Shown here: piece after piece, positions 7,097-14,222 of the stretch
Layout: the number at the start of each line of letters is the position of its first letter
How positions within the stretch are numbered: position 1 is the stretch's first letter
Assembly (NCBI GenBank): GCA_936943465.1
Contig: CAKZJN010000326.1
Span: 1 to 14,975, forward strand
Source of the DNA: an uncultured Rhodoferax sp.
Lineage (GTDB): Bacteria; Pseudomonadota; Gammaproteobacteria; Burkholderiales; Burkholderiaceae_C
Reading direction: 5' to 3'
Length of the DNA stretch: 14,975 nt
Program-made: the position numbers and the translations under genes
Notes under the pieces: generated by a model
Database searches by the model: none
What the model was told of the DNA's origin: nothing
The model's input: the letters and a program-made list of their open reading frames with translations, nothing else

Positions 7097-7924
7097 TCAG
7101 GCAGCAAAAATGACGTGCTCGGGAATGTGCTGCGCAAGCCACTCCACCTGAATTCCCAGCTTGGAAGTGACATCCGCCGGTAGTGTCTGCAGGGTCTCTT
7201 CATTCACCGACTCAAAATCTCCCAGGATCAGGGCCAGGTGCAGCACGGCGGCCAATGGCGAGAACGCCATGAATTCGAGCGGCTTGGCACATTTGTGCAG
7301 CGCTTCCACCATGGCATCCGGAAAGAACCACAGCTTGGCCACTTCGGACACCACGTCACCTTCGTCAAAGCCAACTTTTTGGCGCTGCTGCGTCCAGCGC
7401 TCACGCACCGGCAAGGGAGAAAGTGCCTGCGCGTCGGGCGCGTCAGGGTCCATCTGCCCGATCACCAATTCACCCAAGCGGACCAGCATGGCCGTTAGCC
7501 ACGCTTCGCTTTCATTGAGACCCACGGCCAATGCAATCCACATGGCGTAGCCGGCGCTTTGCATGCACGACTTCCAGAACGCATCGCGGTCTATGCTGCT
7601 GGGCGTTTGAATGCTGTTGGTAATGAAAAAGGCGATGGCGCAGGCGCGGATCTTGGAAATGCCCAGCACCGTGATGGCGCCGTCCAGGGTGTTGATCTTG
7701 CGCGCATAGCCATGAATCGGGCTATTGGCCCATCGCAGCAAGGAGGCGGTGAGTGAGGGATCGCGCGCGATGAGGTCGCGCAGGTAGGTCAGATCGACCT
7801 CTTCTTTGGACAGTGTCGAAACCAGTTGCGCCGCGATGTCGGACATGGCGGGCAGGTCCATGTCGTGCACCACTTTTGCGAGCATTTCCGTGGTCTGAAT
7901 GGGCAATGACACGGTGTTTGGCAT
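7097..7924 (-). CDS. HDOD domain signalling protein
   Basis: This is a 275-residue cytoplasmic protein. After a short lead the HDOD domain runs from about residue 20 to 215: LPAMSDIAAQLVSTL is the usual HDOD entry (LPxLPxxaxxl), followed by LRDLIARDPSLTASLLRWANS (about 48-68) and TLDGAITVLGISKIRA (79-94), all highly typical. HDOD proteins are non-enzymatic relatives of HD phosphohydrolases and act as partners or scaffolds in signalling, including c-di-GMP, stress and motility circuits. The place where an HD or HDIG motif would lie reads MLVRLGELVI (about 136-145), so the metal-binding HD pair is absent. The C-terminal 60 residues are not assigned. An in-frame start at 8086 exists, but the ATG at 7924 has a good ribosome binding site, starts just before the domain, and avoids overlap with the divergent gene. 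Confidence 0.9.
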   Translation of the reverse strand: MPNTVSLPIQTTEMLAKVVHDMDLPAMSDIAAQLVSTLSKEEVDLTYLRDLIARDPSLTASLLRWANSPIHGYARKINTLDGAITVLGISKIRACAIAFFITNSIQTPSSIDRDAFWKSCMQSAGYAMWIALAVGLNESEAWLTAMLVRLGELVIGQMDPDAPDAQALSPLPVRERWTQQRQKVGFDEGDVVSEVAKLWFFPDAMVEALHKCAKPLEFMAFSPLAAVLHLALILGDFESVNEETLQTLPADVTSKLGIQVEWLAQHIPEHVIFAA

Positions 7925-7931
7925 CGACGGA

Positions 7932-7937
7932 TCCCTT
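7932..7937 (-). promoter_or_regulatory. Ribosome binding site for the HDOD gene
   Basis: On the minus strand AAGGGA lies 7 bases before the ATG at 7924. It decides the start in favour of the 275-residue form over longer in-frame options. Confidence 0.65.
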
Positions 7938-8000
7938 AATTTTGTTGGCTGGCTGGGCAAATGGTACCGCGTCATGGCCCCGTAGAAGTGAACCGTCTCT

Positions 8001-8028
8001 TTGAATTCTGTCGGAGTGGATTTATCAT
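8001..8028 (+). promoter_or_regulatory. Candidate sigma-70-type promoter for the STAS-like/GGDEF pair
   Basis: TTGAAT (8001-8006) and TATCAT (8023-8028) are separated by 16 bases. They match the -35 and -10 consensus at 4 of 6 and 5 of 6 positions. Transcription would begin near 8035, about 38 bases before the ATG at 8073. It lies in the divergent region shared with the HDOD gene. This is a by-eye call. Confidence 0.4.
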
Positions 8029-8072
8029 TTCGGCATAACCCTACGATTTGGTTGCTTCTCAGGCGGTCGTTG

Positions 8073-8438
8073 ATGCCATTCCACATTGCTAAAGAGGGCT
8101 CTGGCGTCTACAAGCTGTTTACGGGTTTTGTGACGACCGCCGAGTTCCTGCAGTCTATTTTCGAAATGCATAGCCAACTGGATTACGACCAGTTGCGCTA
8201 CTCGATCAACGATTTTCGGGAAGTCCAGGGGCATTCGATTCGTCCGGCCGATGTGGATCTGGCATCCCTGATCAGCCTGAAGGCCCGGGCCGTGAATCCG
8301 GAGATATTGATCGCCGTCATATCCTGCGATCCGGGCATAACGGATTTGGTACGCCACTTTGCTGACCGGACCGTCTACCGGCTGGGCTGCTTTGCCTCGC
8401 TGGAAGAGGCTCGACGTTGGATTGATGCCGCGCCATAG
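8073..8438 (+). CDS. Small SpoIIAA/STAS-like protein
   Basis: This 121-residue soluble protein has an alternating strand/helix pattern: MPFHIAKEGSGVYKLFTGFV, an amphipathic helix at about 21-37, a strand with LRYSINDFREV (41-51), ILIAVIS (78-84), then VYRLGCFASLEEARRWI (101-117). The opening strand pair, the central conserved-Asp strand and the closing 'F.S..EAR.WI' helix resemble the SpoIIAA-like (STAS-fold) family of small proteins. That assignment rests on pattern only. There is no obvious Ser/Thr phosphorylation site of the classical anti-anti-sigma kind. The frame is open back to 8001, but the ATG at 8073 has AGGCGG 6 bases before it and begins the conserved part, while the candidate promoter overlaps the longer form. 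The gene is followed after about 120 bases by a diguanylate cyclase on the same strand, and the two are probably expressed together. Confidence 0.75.
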   Translation: MPFHIAKEGSGVYKLFTGFVTTAEFLQSIFEMHSQLDYDQLRYSINDFREVQGHSIRPADVDLASLISLKARAVNPEILIAVISCDPGITDLVRHFADRTVYRLGCFASLEEARRWIDAAP

Positions 8439-8558
8439 AGGCTTGCTTCCTGTCGGGGGCATTCAAGTTCGCCTCTGAAAAGCCGAAAAGTGATAAGAGT
8501 GAGCATTGCAATAGTCGAACCGGGCGTGCGGATGCACTAGCGACACGCATAGTCCCGG

Positions 8559-9908
8559 GTGGGTGTTGATCGATATTCACGTTTCCGACCATTCCTTTTC
8601 GGGCCCCACAGCGTGACCAACAGGTTCCCCTACATCGACCACCGGCAGGTTATTGAAACTTCGCTCGATGGGTACCTGCACATCTCCGCCGCAGGTCTGG
8701 TGAAGGACGTGAACGCTGCCTATTGCGAACTTTCCGGTTACAGCCGCGCGGAATTGCTCGGCAAACCCTTAAGCGAACTGGGCAGCCGCGATCCCGGTGT
8801 CTTGGCCGAAGCGGTGAAGAGTGTGGGGGCAGAAGGGCGTCGGTATGAGTCGATTCATCGGCGCAAGGACGGCACCTTGTGGAGTGCCGACGTGTCGGCC
8901 GCATTTATCGACCACCTGGGTCTCGAAATGTTTGGCTTCTTCCGGGATATTTCCGAACTCAAGAAGATCCATGCTGACCTGCGCCGCCAGAGTGAGTTTT
9001 TCCGCCTAATTACGGAAAATCTCGACGGCTTTGTTGCGGTGCTCGACCTGCGCGGCGTGCGCATCTACAACAGCCCTTCCTATGAGCGGCTGTTGGGAAA
9101 CAGCGTGACAGCCGGGACCGATTCGTTCATGCAGGTGCACCCCGAAGACCGCGACCGGGTAGAACAGGCGTTTTGCGAGGTGGTGGCCACCGGCGAGGGG
9201 CGTCACCTGGAATACCGCTTTGTGCTGCCTGACGGTGGTGTACGCACCATGGAGTCCCGCAGCGGGGTGATTCGTGACAGCGCCGGGCGCGTGCGCAATG
9301 TGGCGGTGGTGTCCTACGACATCACCGAACGCAAGGAACAGGACGCGCAGGTGCGTGACATGGCCTTTAACGACGCGCTGACCGGCCTGCCCAACCGGCG
9401 TTTGTTGCTCGATCGATTGCAGCAGACGCTGGCGGTCAGCAAGCGCAGTGGCAATTACAACGCGCTGCTGTTCCTCGATCTGGATAACTTCAAGCCGATC
9501 AATGACCTGCATGGCCATGCGGTGGGCGACCTGCTTTTGGTTGAGGTGGCGCGCCGGCTTAGACGGCTGATTCGTGCCGAGGACACCGTGGCGCGTCTGG
9601 GCGGCGATGAGTTTGTGGTGATCCTGGGTGCGCTGGACACCGAAGAGGATCAGTCCATGGAACTGGCGCGCACCATTGCTGAAAAAATTGGTGCCACCCT
9701 GGCGCAGCCCTATGTGCTGACCGAGCAGTCCGAAGGTGAAGTGGTAACCAAGGTGGAGCACCGCTGCACCGCCAGCATTGGTGTTTCCTTGTTTTCAAAC
9801 CATGAAACCAAGCCGGAAGACATCTTGCGCTGGGCCGACCGGGCGATGTACCAGGCCAAAGAATCGGGCCGGAATGCCGTGCGCATTCATGCGGAAGGGA
9901 CTGAGTAG
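8559..9908 (+). CDS. PAS-PAS-GGDEF diguanylate cyclase
   Basis: This is a 449-residue soluble sensor that should make cyclic di-GMP from two GTP. PAS domain 1 covers about residues 28-130 (IETSLDGYLHIS, NAAYCELSGYSRAELLGK, then FFRDISELK). PAS domain 2 covers about 145-258 (ITENLDGFVAVLD, HPEDRDR, SYDITERK). The GGDEF domain covers about 268-445, with DALTGLPNRR (272-281), LDLDNFKPINDLHGH (306-320) and an intact GGDEF active site at 348-352. The product-inhibition I-site is present: RAED (339-342) exactly five residues before GGDEF. No EAL domain and no transmembrane helices are present. The start is uncertain: GTG at 8559 gives the longest form, and GTG at 8613 would also keep both PAS domains; neither has a strong ribosome binding site. 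It lies downstream of the STAS-like gene and ends 3 bases from the convergent yciO stop. Confidence 0.93.
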   Translation: MGVDRYSRFRPFLFGPHSVTNRFPYIDHRQVIETSLDGYLHISAAGLVKDVNAAYCELSGYSRAELLGKPLSELGSRDPGVLAEAVKSVGAEGRRYESIHRRKDGTLWSADVSAAFIDHLGLEMFGFFRDISELKKIHADLRRQSEFFRLITENLDGFVAVLDLRGVRIYNSPSYERLLGNSVTAGTDSFMQVHPEDRDRVEQAFCEVVATGEGRHLEYRFVLPDGGVRTMESRSGVIRDSAGRVRNVAVVSYDITERKEQDAQVRDMAFNDALTGLPNRRLLLDRLQQTLAVSKRSGNYNALLFLDLDNFKPINDLHGHAVGDLLLVEVARRLRRLIRAEDTVARLGGDEFVVILGALDTEEDQSMELARTIAEKIGATLAQPYVLTEQSEGEVVTKVEHRCTASIGVSLFSNHETKPEDILRWADRAMYQAKESGRNAVRIHAEGTE

Positions 9909-9911
9909 GCC

Positions 9912-10535
9912 CTAAAGCCCCAGCAGGGCGGCGTCGCCACGGCCTTGGCGGATGATCTCCGGCACTTCTTCCGTCAAATCAACTACCGTGGTCGGTTCGA
10001 GCGGGCAGGCACCGGAATCCAGCACACCGGCAATCAACTTTTCAAACCGGTCGCGGATGTCGGCGGCGTCATTCATGGGGGCGGATTCGCCGGGCGGTAT
10101 TAGCGTGGTCGCCAGCAGGGCCGAGCCGTGCAGGGCCAGCAGTTCTTGCAGCACCTTGTGCTCGGGCACGCGCAGGCCAATGGTCTTGCGCGAAGGGTGG
10201 CTGACCCGGCGCGGCACTTCTTTGCTGGCCTCCAGAATGAACGTGAAGGGCCCGGGCGTTGCGGCCTTCAGCAAGCGGTACTGGCGGTTGTCGACACGGG
10301 CGTAGCTGGCCAGTTCGCTCAGGTCGCGGCAGAGCAGGGTGAGCTGGTGCTTGTCATCGACGCCGCGCACACGGCGCAGGTTGTCCACGGCGGCCTTGTC
10401 GTCCAGATGGCACACCAGCGCGTAGCTGGAATCGGTGGGCACTGCCAGAATGCCGCCTTTTTCGAGCAGGCTCACGGCCTGCTTGAGCAGCCGCGCTTGC
10501 GGGTTTTCGGGGTGAAGTTCGAAGTACTGGGCCAT
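9912..10535 (-). CDS. yciO: YciO-type Sua5/YrdC family protein
   Basis: This 207-residue protein belongs to the YrdC/Sua5 superfamily, which includes the threonylcarbamoyl-AMP synthases for the t6A tRNA modification. It matches E. coli YciO (206 residues) closely: the start M.Q.F..HP.NPQ.RL, PTDSSYAL (33-40), FTFIL after TPG (93-101), KEVPRR, RKTIG.RVP and PTTVVDLT near the end. The position of the KxR motif of true TsaC/Sua5 enzymes reads RRVRG (54-58), as in YciO (RIRQ), so this is a YciO paralogue rather than the essential t6A enzyme. The cellular role of YciO is not settled. It lies 9 bases behind trpH, the same order as in E. coli, where the two genes are also adjacent. It is the last gene of the minus-strand operon. 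Confidence 0.93.
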   Translation of the reverse strand: MAQYFELHPENPQARLLKQAVSLLEKGGILAVPTDSSYALVCHLDDKAAVDNLRRVRGVDDKHQLTLLCRDLSELASYARVDNRQYRLLKAATPGPFTFILEASKEVPRRVSHPSRKTIGLRVPEHKVLQELLALHGSALLATTLIPPGESAPMNDAADIRDRFEKLIAGVLDSGACPLEPTTVVDLTEEVPEIIRQGRGDAALLGL

Positions 10536-10544
10536 GGCCGGAGT

Positions 10545-11399
10545 CTATTGGATGCGGTCGGCCAGCAGGTCCCACACCGTGGGCAACCCGGCGGGCAACA
10601 GCGGCAAGGTGCCAAGCTCGGTGTGGCTTTCGTCGGGGCTGTGGAAGTCGCTGCCGCGCGACGCGACCAGTCCGTATTCCTGTGCAGCCTGCGCGTAGAC
10701 CGCGTATTCGGCCTCGCTGTGGCTGCCTGTGATGACTTCGACGCCGCGTCCTCCGTGGGCCTTGAATTCGGTGAAGAGTGCGTACTCTTCATTCGGCGTG
10801 AACTTGTAGCGTGCCGGATGGGCAATCACGGCAACGCCACCGGCACCAGCAATCCAGGTCACCGCGTCCTTGAGCGTGGCCCAGCGGTGCGGCACATAGC
10901 CGGGTTTGCCTTCGGTCAGGTATTTGCGAAACACTTCGCTGGTGTCTTTGCAGACACCGCTTTCCACCAGAAAGCGGGCAAAGTGGGTGCGGGAAATCAG
11001 CTCGGGATTGCCCACATAAGGCAATGCGCCTTCGTAGGCACCCTGAATGCCGACTTTTGCCAATCCCTCGGACATTTCCATTGCGCGCTGCTTGCGTCCG
11101 CCACGGGTGGCGTGCAGGCCCTGCACCAGACCGGGGTTGTTGGCATCAAATCCTAGGCCGACGATATGCACGGTCTGGCCGATAAAGGTGACCGAAATTT
11201 CGACCCCGGTGAGGTAGCCCATGCCCTGTGCGCGGGCTGCTGCCTGGGCGCGCTGCTGGCCGCCTACTTCGTCGTGGTCGGTAAGGGCCCAGAGTTCGAC
11301 GCCGTTGGCGTGGGCGCGGGTTGCAAGTTGTTCGGGGGTGAGGGTGCCGTCAGACACCACGGAGTGGCAATGGAGGTCGGCGTTGCGGTAGGTTTTCAC
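10545..11399 (-). CDS. rnm: PHP-domain 5'-3' exoribonuclease (RNase AM / TrpH)
   Basis: This 284-residue PHP-superfamily metal-dependent phosphoesterase corresponds to E. coli TrpH/YciV, described as an exonuclease that matures 5' ends of rRNAs and as a 3',5'-nucleotide bisphosphate phosphatase. The metal ligands are visible: DLHCHS (8-13) with Asp17, TDHD (40-43), Glu67 in TGVEIS, His78, VIAHPARY (191-198, His194) and SDFH (250-253). The central stretches RTHFARFLVE (137-146) and KYL.EGKPGYVP are near-identical to the E. coli protein, separating it from polymerase-type PHP domains. Translation starts at a GTG at 11399. An in-frame TAA, which is also the rluA stop, lies only 9 bases upstream and no in-frame ATG exists between, so the GTG start is well supported. 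It is in an operon with rluA (upstream) and yciO (downstream). Confidence 0.93.
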   Translation of the reverse strand: MKTYRNADLHCHSVVSDGTLTPEQLATRAHANGVELWALTDHDEVGGQQRAQAAARAQGMGYLTGVEISVTFIGQTVHIVGLGFDANNPGLVQGLHATRGGRKQRAMEMSEGLAKVGIQGAYEGALPYVGNPELISRTHFARFLVESGVCKDTSEVFRKYLTEGKPGYVPHRWATLKDAVTWIAGAGGVAVIAHPARYKFTPNEEYALFTEFKAHGGRGVEVITGSHSEAEYAVYAQAAQEYGLVASRGSDFHSPDESHTELGTLPLLPAGLPTVWDLLADRIQ

Positions 11400-11408
11400 C
11401 CAGGCATT

Positions 11409-12059
11409 TTAGGCCTTGCGGGCGAAGCTGGCGGGCAGGCTAAAGGGAATCCATGCGCCGCTGGCGGGATGCTCAAACGCCAATTCAGCGGCGTGCAGTA
11501 GCAGGCGTTCGCTGGCAGCGGCGACAGCGGGGGGCGCATACAGCGCATCGCCCAGAATCGGGTGCCCCATGGCTTTCAGATGCACGCGCAACTGGTGGCT
11601 GCGCCCGGTGATGGGTTCGAGCTCCAGGTGGGAGCGGTCCAGTGCTGCGTCATAGTGCATACAGCGCCAGCGTGTGGTGCTGGGTTTGCCGTCCACCGGG
11701 TCAATTTTGCGCAGCGGACGGTTCGGCCAATCGACCAGAATCGGCAAATCAATGGTCTGCCAGTCGGAGCCTTGGGCTGCGCCCCGGCAGTCACCCGTCA
11801 CCACGGCTTGGTAGCGTTTGTGTACGCGCCGCTCTGAGAAGGCCGCGTTCAGGCGGCGCTGCATGGCAATGCCGCGTGCCATCACCAGCAGACCCGAGGT
11901 GGCCTGGTCGAGGCGGTGCACGATCAGCGCGTCGGAAAATTCGGCCTGCACCTGCAGGCTGAGGCATTCGTTGCTGGTTTTGCCGGGCACCGCCAGCAGG
12001 CCGGACGGTTTGTTCAGAACGACGATTGCGTCATCTGCAAAAACGACGTCCAGCGCCAT
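11409..12059 (-). CDS. rluA: RluA-type 23S rRNA / tRNA pseudouridine synthase
   Basis: This 216-residue enzyme isomerises uridine to pseudouridine; E. coli RluA (219 residues) acts on 23S rRNA position 746 and tRNA position 32. The catalytic motif is HRLDQATSG (48-56) with Asp51. NKPSGLLAVPG (16-26), LPILVDWPNRP (105-115), PITGRSHQLRVH (139-150) and MGHPILGDALYA (154-165) match RluA itself better than RluC or RluD. No N-terminal S4 domain is present, also as in RluA. The start is the ATG at 12059, whose A is the last base of the stop of the upstream kinase gene; an in-frame extension to 12104 would only run into kinase coding sequence. GGCGGGA just before the junction may serve as ribosome binding site. 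rnm follows after 9 bases. Confidence 0.93.
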   Translation of the reverse strand: MALDVVFADDAIVVLNKPSGLLAVPGKTSNECLSLQVQAEFSDALIVHRLDQATSGLLVMARGIAMQRRLNAAFSERRVHKRYQAVVTGDCRGAAQGSDWQTIDLPILVDWPNRPLRKIDPVDGKPSTTRWRCMHYDAALDRSHLELEPITGRSHQLRVHLKAMGHPILGDALYAPPAVAAASERLLLHAAELAFEHPASGAWIPFSLPASFARKA

Positions 12060-12061
12060 CA
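12057..12061 (-). other. TGATG stop/start overlap between the sensor kinase and rluA
   Basis: On the minus strand the kinase stop TGA (12061-12059) and the rluA start ATG (12059-12057) share the A. Such 1-base overlaps usually mean translational coupling by re-initiating ribosomes and one shared transcript. Confidence 0.85.
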
Positions 12062-14206
12062 GGCAGCGGTCCCGCCCAAAATCAGACGCTGCACCGTCTC
12101 GCACAGTTCATTGACGTCATTGGGCTTGTAGACCAGGGCGCTGGCACCGGCTTCATAGGCGCCTTTTTCCAGCTCGGGCGTGACGTAGCCTGAGGCCAGT
12201 GCCACCGGAAGGTCGGGACGGATGATCTTGACAGCACGCAACAAGTCCAGCCCGCTGTAACCCGGCATGTTGTAGTCGGTGACCAGCAGGTCAAAGCCTT
12301 GCGGGTCGGCGCTGATGGCGGCCTGCGCTTCCAGCGGGTCATTGAAGGTGGTGACCGTAAAACCCTTGCGGCGCAACACCCGCTCCACCAAGAAAACCAG
12401 TGCCTGGTCGTCGTCCACATACAGCACATGGCGACCCTGGCCGTGGATGGCCGGTGCCTTGGCAGGCTCGGGGCTGGTGGCCACGACATCGGCACAGGCC
12501 GGGAAGTACAGATGAAAGGTACTGCCCTTGCCTGGTTTGCTGTGTACATCAATGCCGCCCTGGTGCGTTTGCATGATGCCGTGCACCACGGACAGGCCAA
12601 GGCCCGTGCCCTGGCCGACCTGGCGGGTGGTGAAGAACGGCTCAAAAATGCGCTGCATCGTGGCCGCGTCGATGCCGGTTCCGCTGTCCTTTACTGACAG
12701 GTCCACATAGGCGCCGGCGGGGACGCCGATGCGGCTGCATTGCGGCTTGTTCAGGGTGACATTGCGCACCGCAATGCGCACCCAGCCCTTGTGGTTGCCG
12801 ACCGCCAGAATGGCGTTGGTGCACAGGTTGAGCAGCGCCTGCTCCACTTGCGTCGCGTCGGCCAGTACGCTGCTGCAGTCCGGGGCTTCTTCCACGCTGA
12901 GTTCCACGCCGGGTGGCAGGGTCACGCGCACCAGCCGAACGGTTTCCTGAATTACTTCGCTCAGGTGCATCGGCACACGCCGGGGTTGTTCGTTGCGGCT
13001 GAAGGTCAGAATCTGGCGCACCAGGTCGCGCGCGCGGCGTCCGGCCTTGTCAATTTCGGACAGGCTGGTCAGTGCCGCCGAGCCTTCCGGGCTGTCTTGC
13101 CGGGCCAGTTCGACATTGCCCAGAATGGCGCTCAGGATGTTGTTGAAGTCGTGCGCAATGCCGCCAGCCATGGTGCCCACAGCCTGCATCTTCTGCGACT
13201 CGCGCAACTGCGTTTCGAGCGCAAGTTGTTGCGCCTCGGCGCGTTTGCGTGCGGTCAGGTCACGCGCGAACAGGGTGGTGATGGCAGCGGCACCGGCATG
13301 GCCCGGGTTGCGGTCCATGGAAACGCTGATTTCCACGTAAATCTCGTCGCCCTGCAGCGTGGTGCTGCGGAACTCACCGAGCAAGGCCTGCTCGGGTACA
13401 TCGCCAGCCTGCAGCCGCGCCGCCACATCTGGCAAAAACCGGCTCAGCGGGGTACCGATGGCCGCGGCCACCGGGCAACCGAAAAGCTGGGTGGCGGCCG
13501 GGTTGAAGACGCTGATGGCGTAGTGCTCGTCCAGACACAGAATGGCGTCCAGCGAGGAGTTGATGATGGCCGCCATGCGGTTCTCGCTCAGCAGCAAATC
13601 TTCATTGCGCTGTAACAGCACCGCCGCGCTTTCCTGCAATGCCAGGCGCTGGGCCAAGAGCGGCCCCTGGTCGATGATGGCGCAGATAAAGTGGGCCAGT
13701 TCGTCCTGCGGGTTCTCGATGCGGGCAATGTGCAGGTCGCCGGTAAAGGTTCCTTGCGAGCCACTCTGAAACACCACCTCGCTGATTTCGCTGGCACCGC
13801 TGGCCTTGGCGCTCAGGAACGAGACGGCCACTTCGTCGGTGTGGTCGGGGCCGACAAAGGGCAGCAAAAAGTTCAGCGGCGGGTCGCTCTCCAGCGGCTG
13901 AAACAGGCGCAGCGCCATGGCGTTGCTGGCCAGCACCAGGCCTTCCTCGTCCACCACCATGAGCGCCAGCGGCACGCTGGAAAACAGGGTGGCAAAGCGT
14001 TCGGAAGCACCCTCGGCTTCCTGCTGGCTGTAGCGCAGCGCCTTGTTTTGAATCTCCAGTTCGGCCTGGTACTTGCGCAGGTCGGCAATCATCTGCGCCG
14101 GCTGGTAACCGGCCATCAGCAAGTCCGGCTCCCCGCTGTCGGCGGGCGCGCGGCGCGGCATTGGGTTGACCACCTGCAGACGCCGGCGTTTGGGCAGCAG
14201 GCTCAT
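12059..14206 (-). CDS. Cytoplasmic PAS hybrid histidine kinase with C-terminal receiver
   Basis: From the ATG at 14206 this protein has 715 residues. It starts with a helix/coiled-coil region (about 35-70), then PAS-like domain 1 (about 70-180, FATLFSSVPLALMVVDEEG) and PAS domain 2 (about 205-318, IINSSLDAILCLDE, FNPAATQLFGCP). A HisKA domain follows with GGIAHDFNNILSAILGN, phospho-acceptor His352. The ATPase domain has an N box around Asn464, DSGTGID (507-513), FEPFFTT and GQGTGLGLSV (531-540). The C-terminal receiver has Asp598-600, phospho-Asp644 (VTDYNMPG), Ser672 and Lys694. There are no transmembrane helices, so it senses a cytoplasmic signal through PAS; no ligand can be named. The HDFNN-type H box is the NtrB-like class often paired with a terminal receiver. 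No HPt or output domain is present. A TTG at 14242 and an ATG at 14161 are alternative starts. It heads the rluA-rnm-yciO operon. Confidence 0.93.
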   Translation of the reverse strand: MSLLPKRRRLQVVNPMPRRAPADSGEPDLLMAGYQPAQMIADLRKYQAELEIQNKALRYSQQEAEGASERFATLFSSVPLALMVVDEEGLVLASNAMALRLFQPLESDPPLNFLLPFVGPDHTDEVAVSFLSAKASGASEISEVVFQSGSQGTFTGDLHIARIENPQDELAHFICAIIDQGPLLAQRLALQESAAVLLQRNEDLLLSENRMAAIINSSLDAILCLDEHYAISVFNPAATQLFGCPVAAAIGTPLSRFLPDVAARLQAGDVPEQALLGEFRSTTLQGDEIYVEISVSMDRNPGHAGAAAITTLFARDLTARKRAEAQQLALETQLRESQKMQAVGTMAGGIAHDFNNILSAILGNVELARQDSPEGSAALTSLSEIDKAGRRARDLVRQILTFSRNEQPRRVPMHLSEVIQETVRLVRVTLPPGVELSVEEAPDCSSVLADATQVEQALLNLCTNAILAVGNHKGWVRIAVRNVTLNKPQCSRIGVPAGAYVDLSVKDSGTGIDAATMQRIFEPFFTTRQVGQGTGLGLSVVHGIMQTHQGGIDVHSKPGKGSTFHLYFPACADVVATSPEPAKAPAIHGQGRHVLYVDDDQALVFLVERVLRRKGFTVTTFNDPLEAQAAISADPQGFDLLVTDYNMPGYSGLDLLRAVKIIRPDLPVALASGYVTPELEKGAYEAGASALVYKPNDVNELCETVQRLILGGTAA

Positions 14207-14222
14207 TCCGGAAAGCCCGACG

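Noticed and set aside
8025..8462. Minus-strand open frame opposite the STAS-like gene
   Set aside because: Same length as the plus-strand gene, but without structured pattern or ribosome binding site; the plus-strand product has a consistent strand/helix pattern and a candidate promoter.
8439..8558. Possible riboswitch or separate promoter before the diguanylate cyclase
   Set aside because: I saw no clear aptamer-like paired structure and no good -35/-10 pair in the 120 bases; GATAAG-like elements lack a partner.
10128..11156. Long plus-strand open frame (342 codons) opposite rnm and yciO
   Set aside because: It lies antisense to two well-recognised genes, its translation is Gly/Ala/Gln/His-rich without domain motifs, and such mirror frames are normal in high-G+C DNA.
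12740..13615. Long plus-strand open frame (291 codons) opposite the PAS hybrid kinase
   Set aside because: It is the antisense shadow of a kinase with intact catalytic motifs; no ribosome binding site or recognisable domain.
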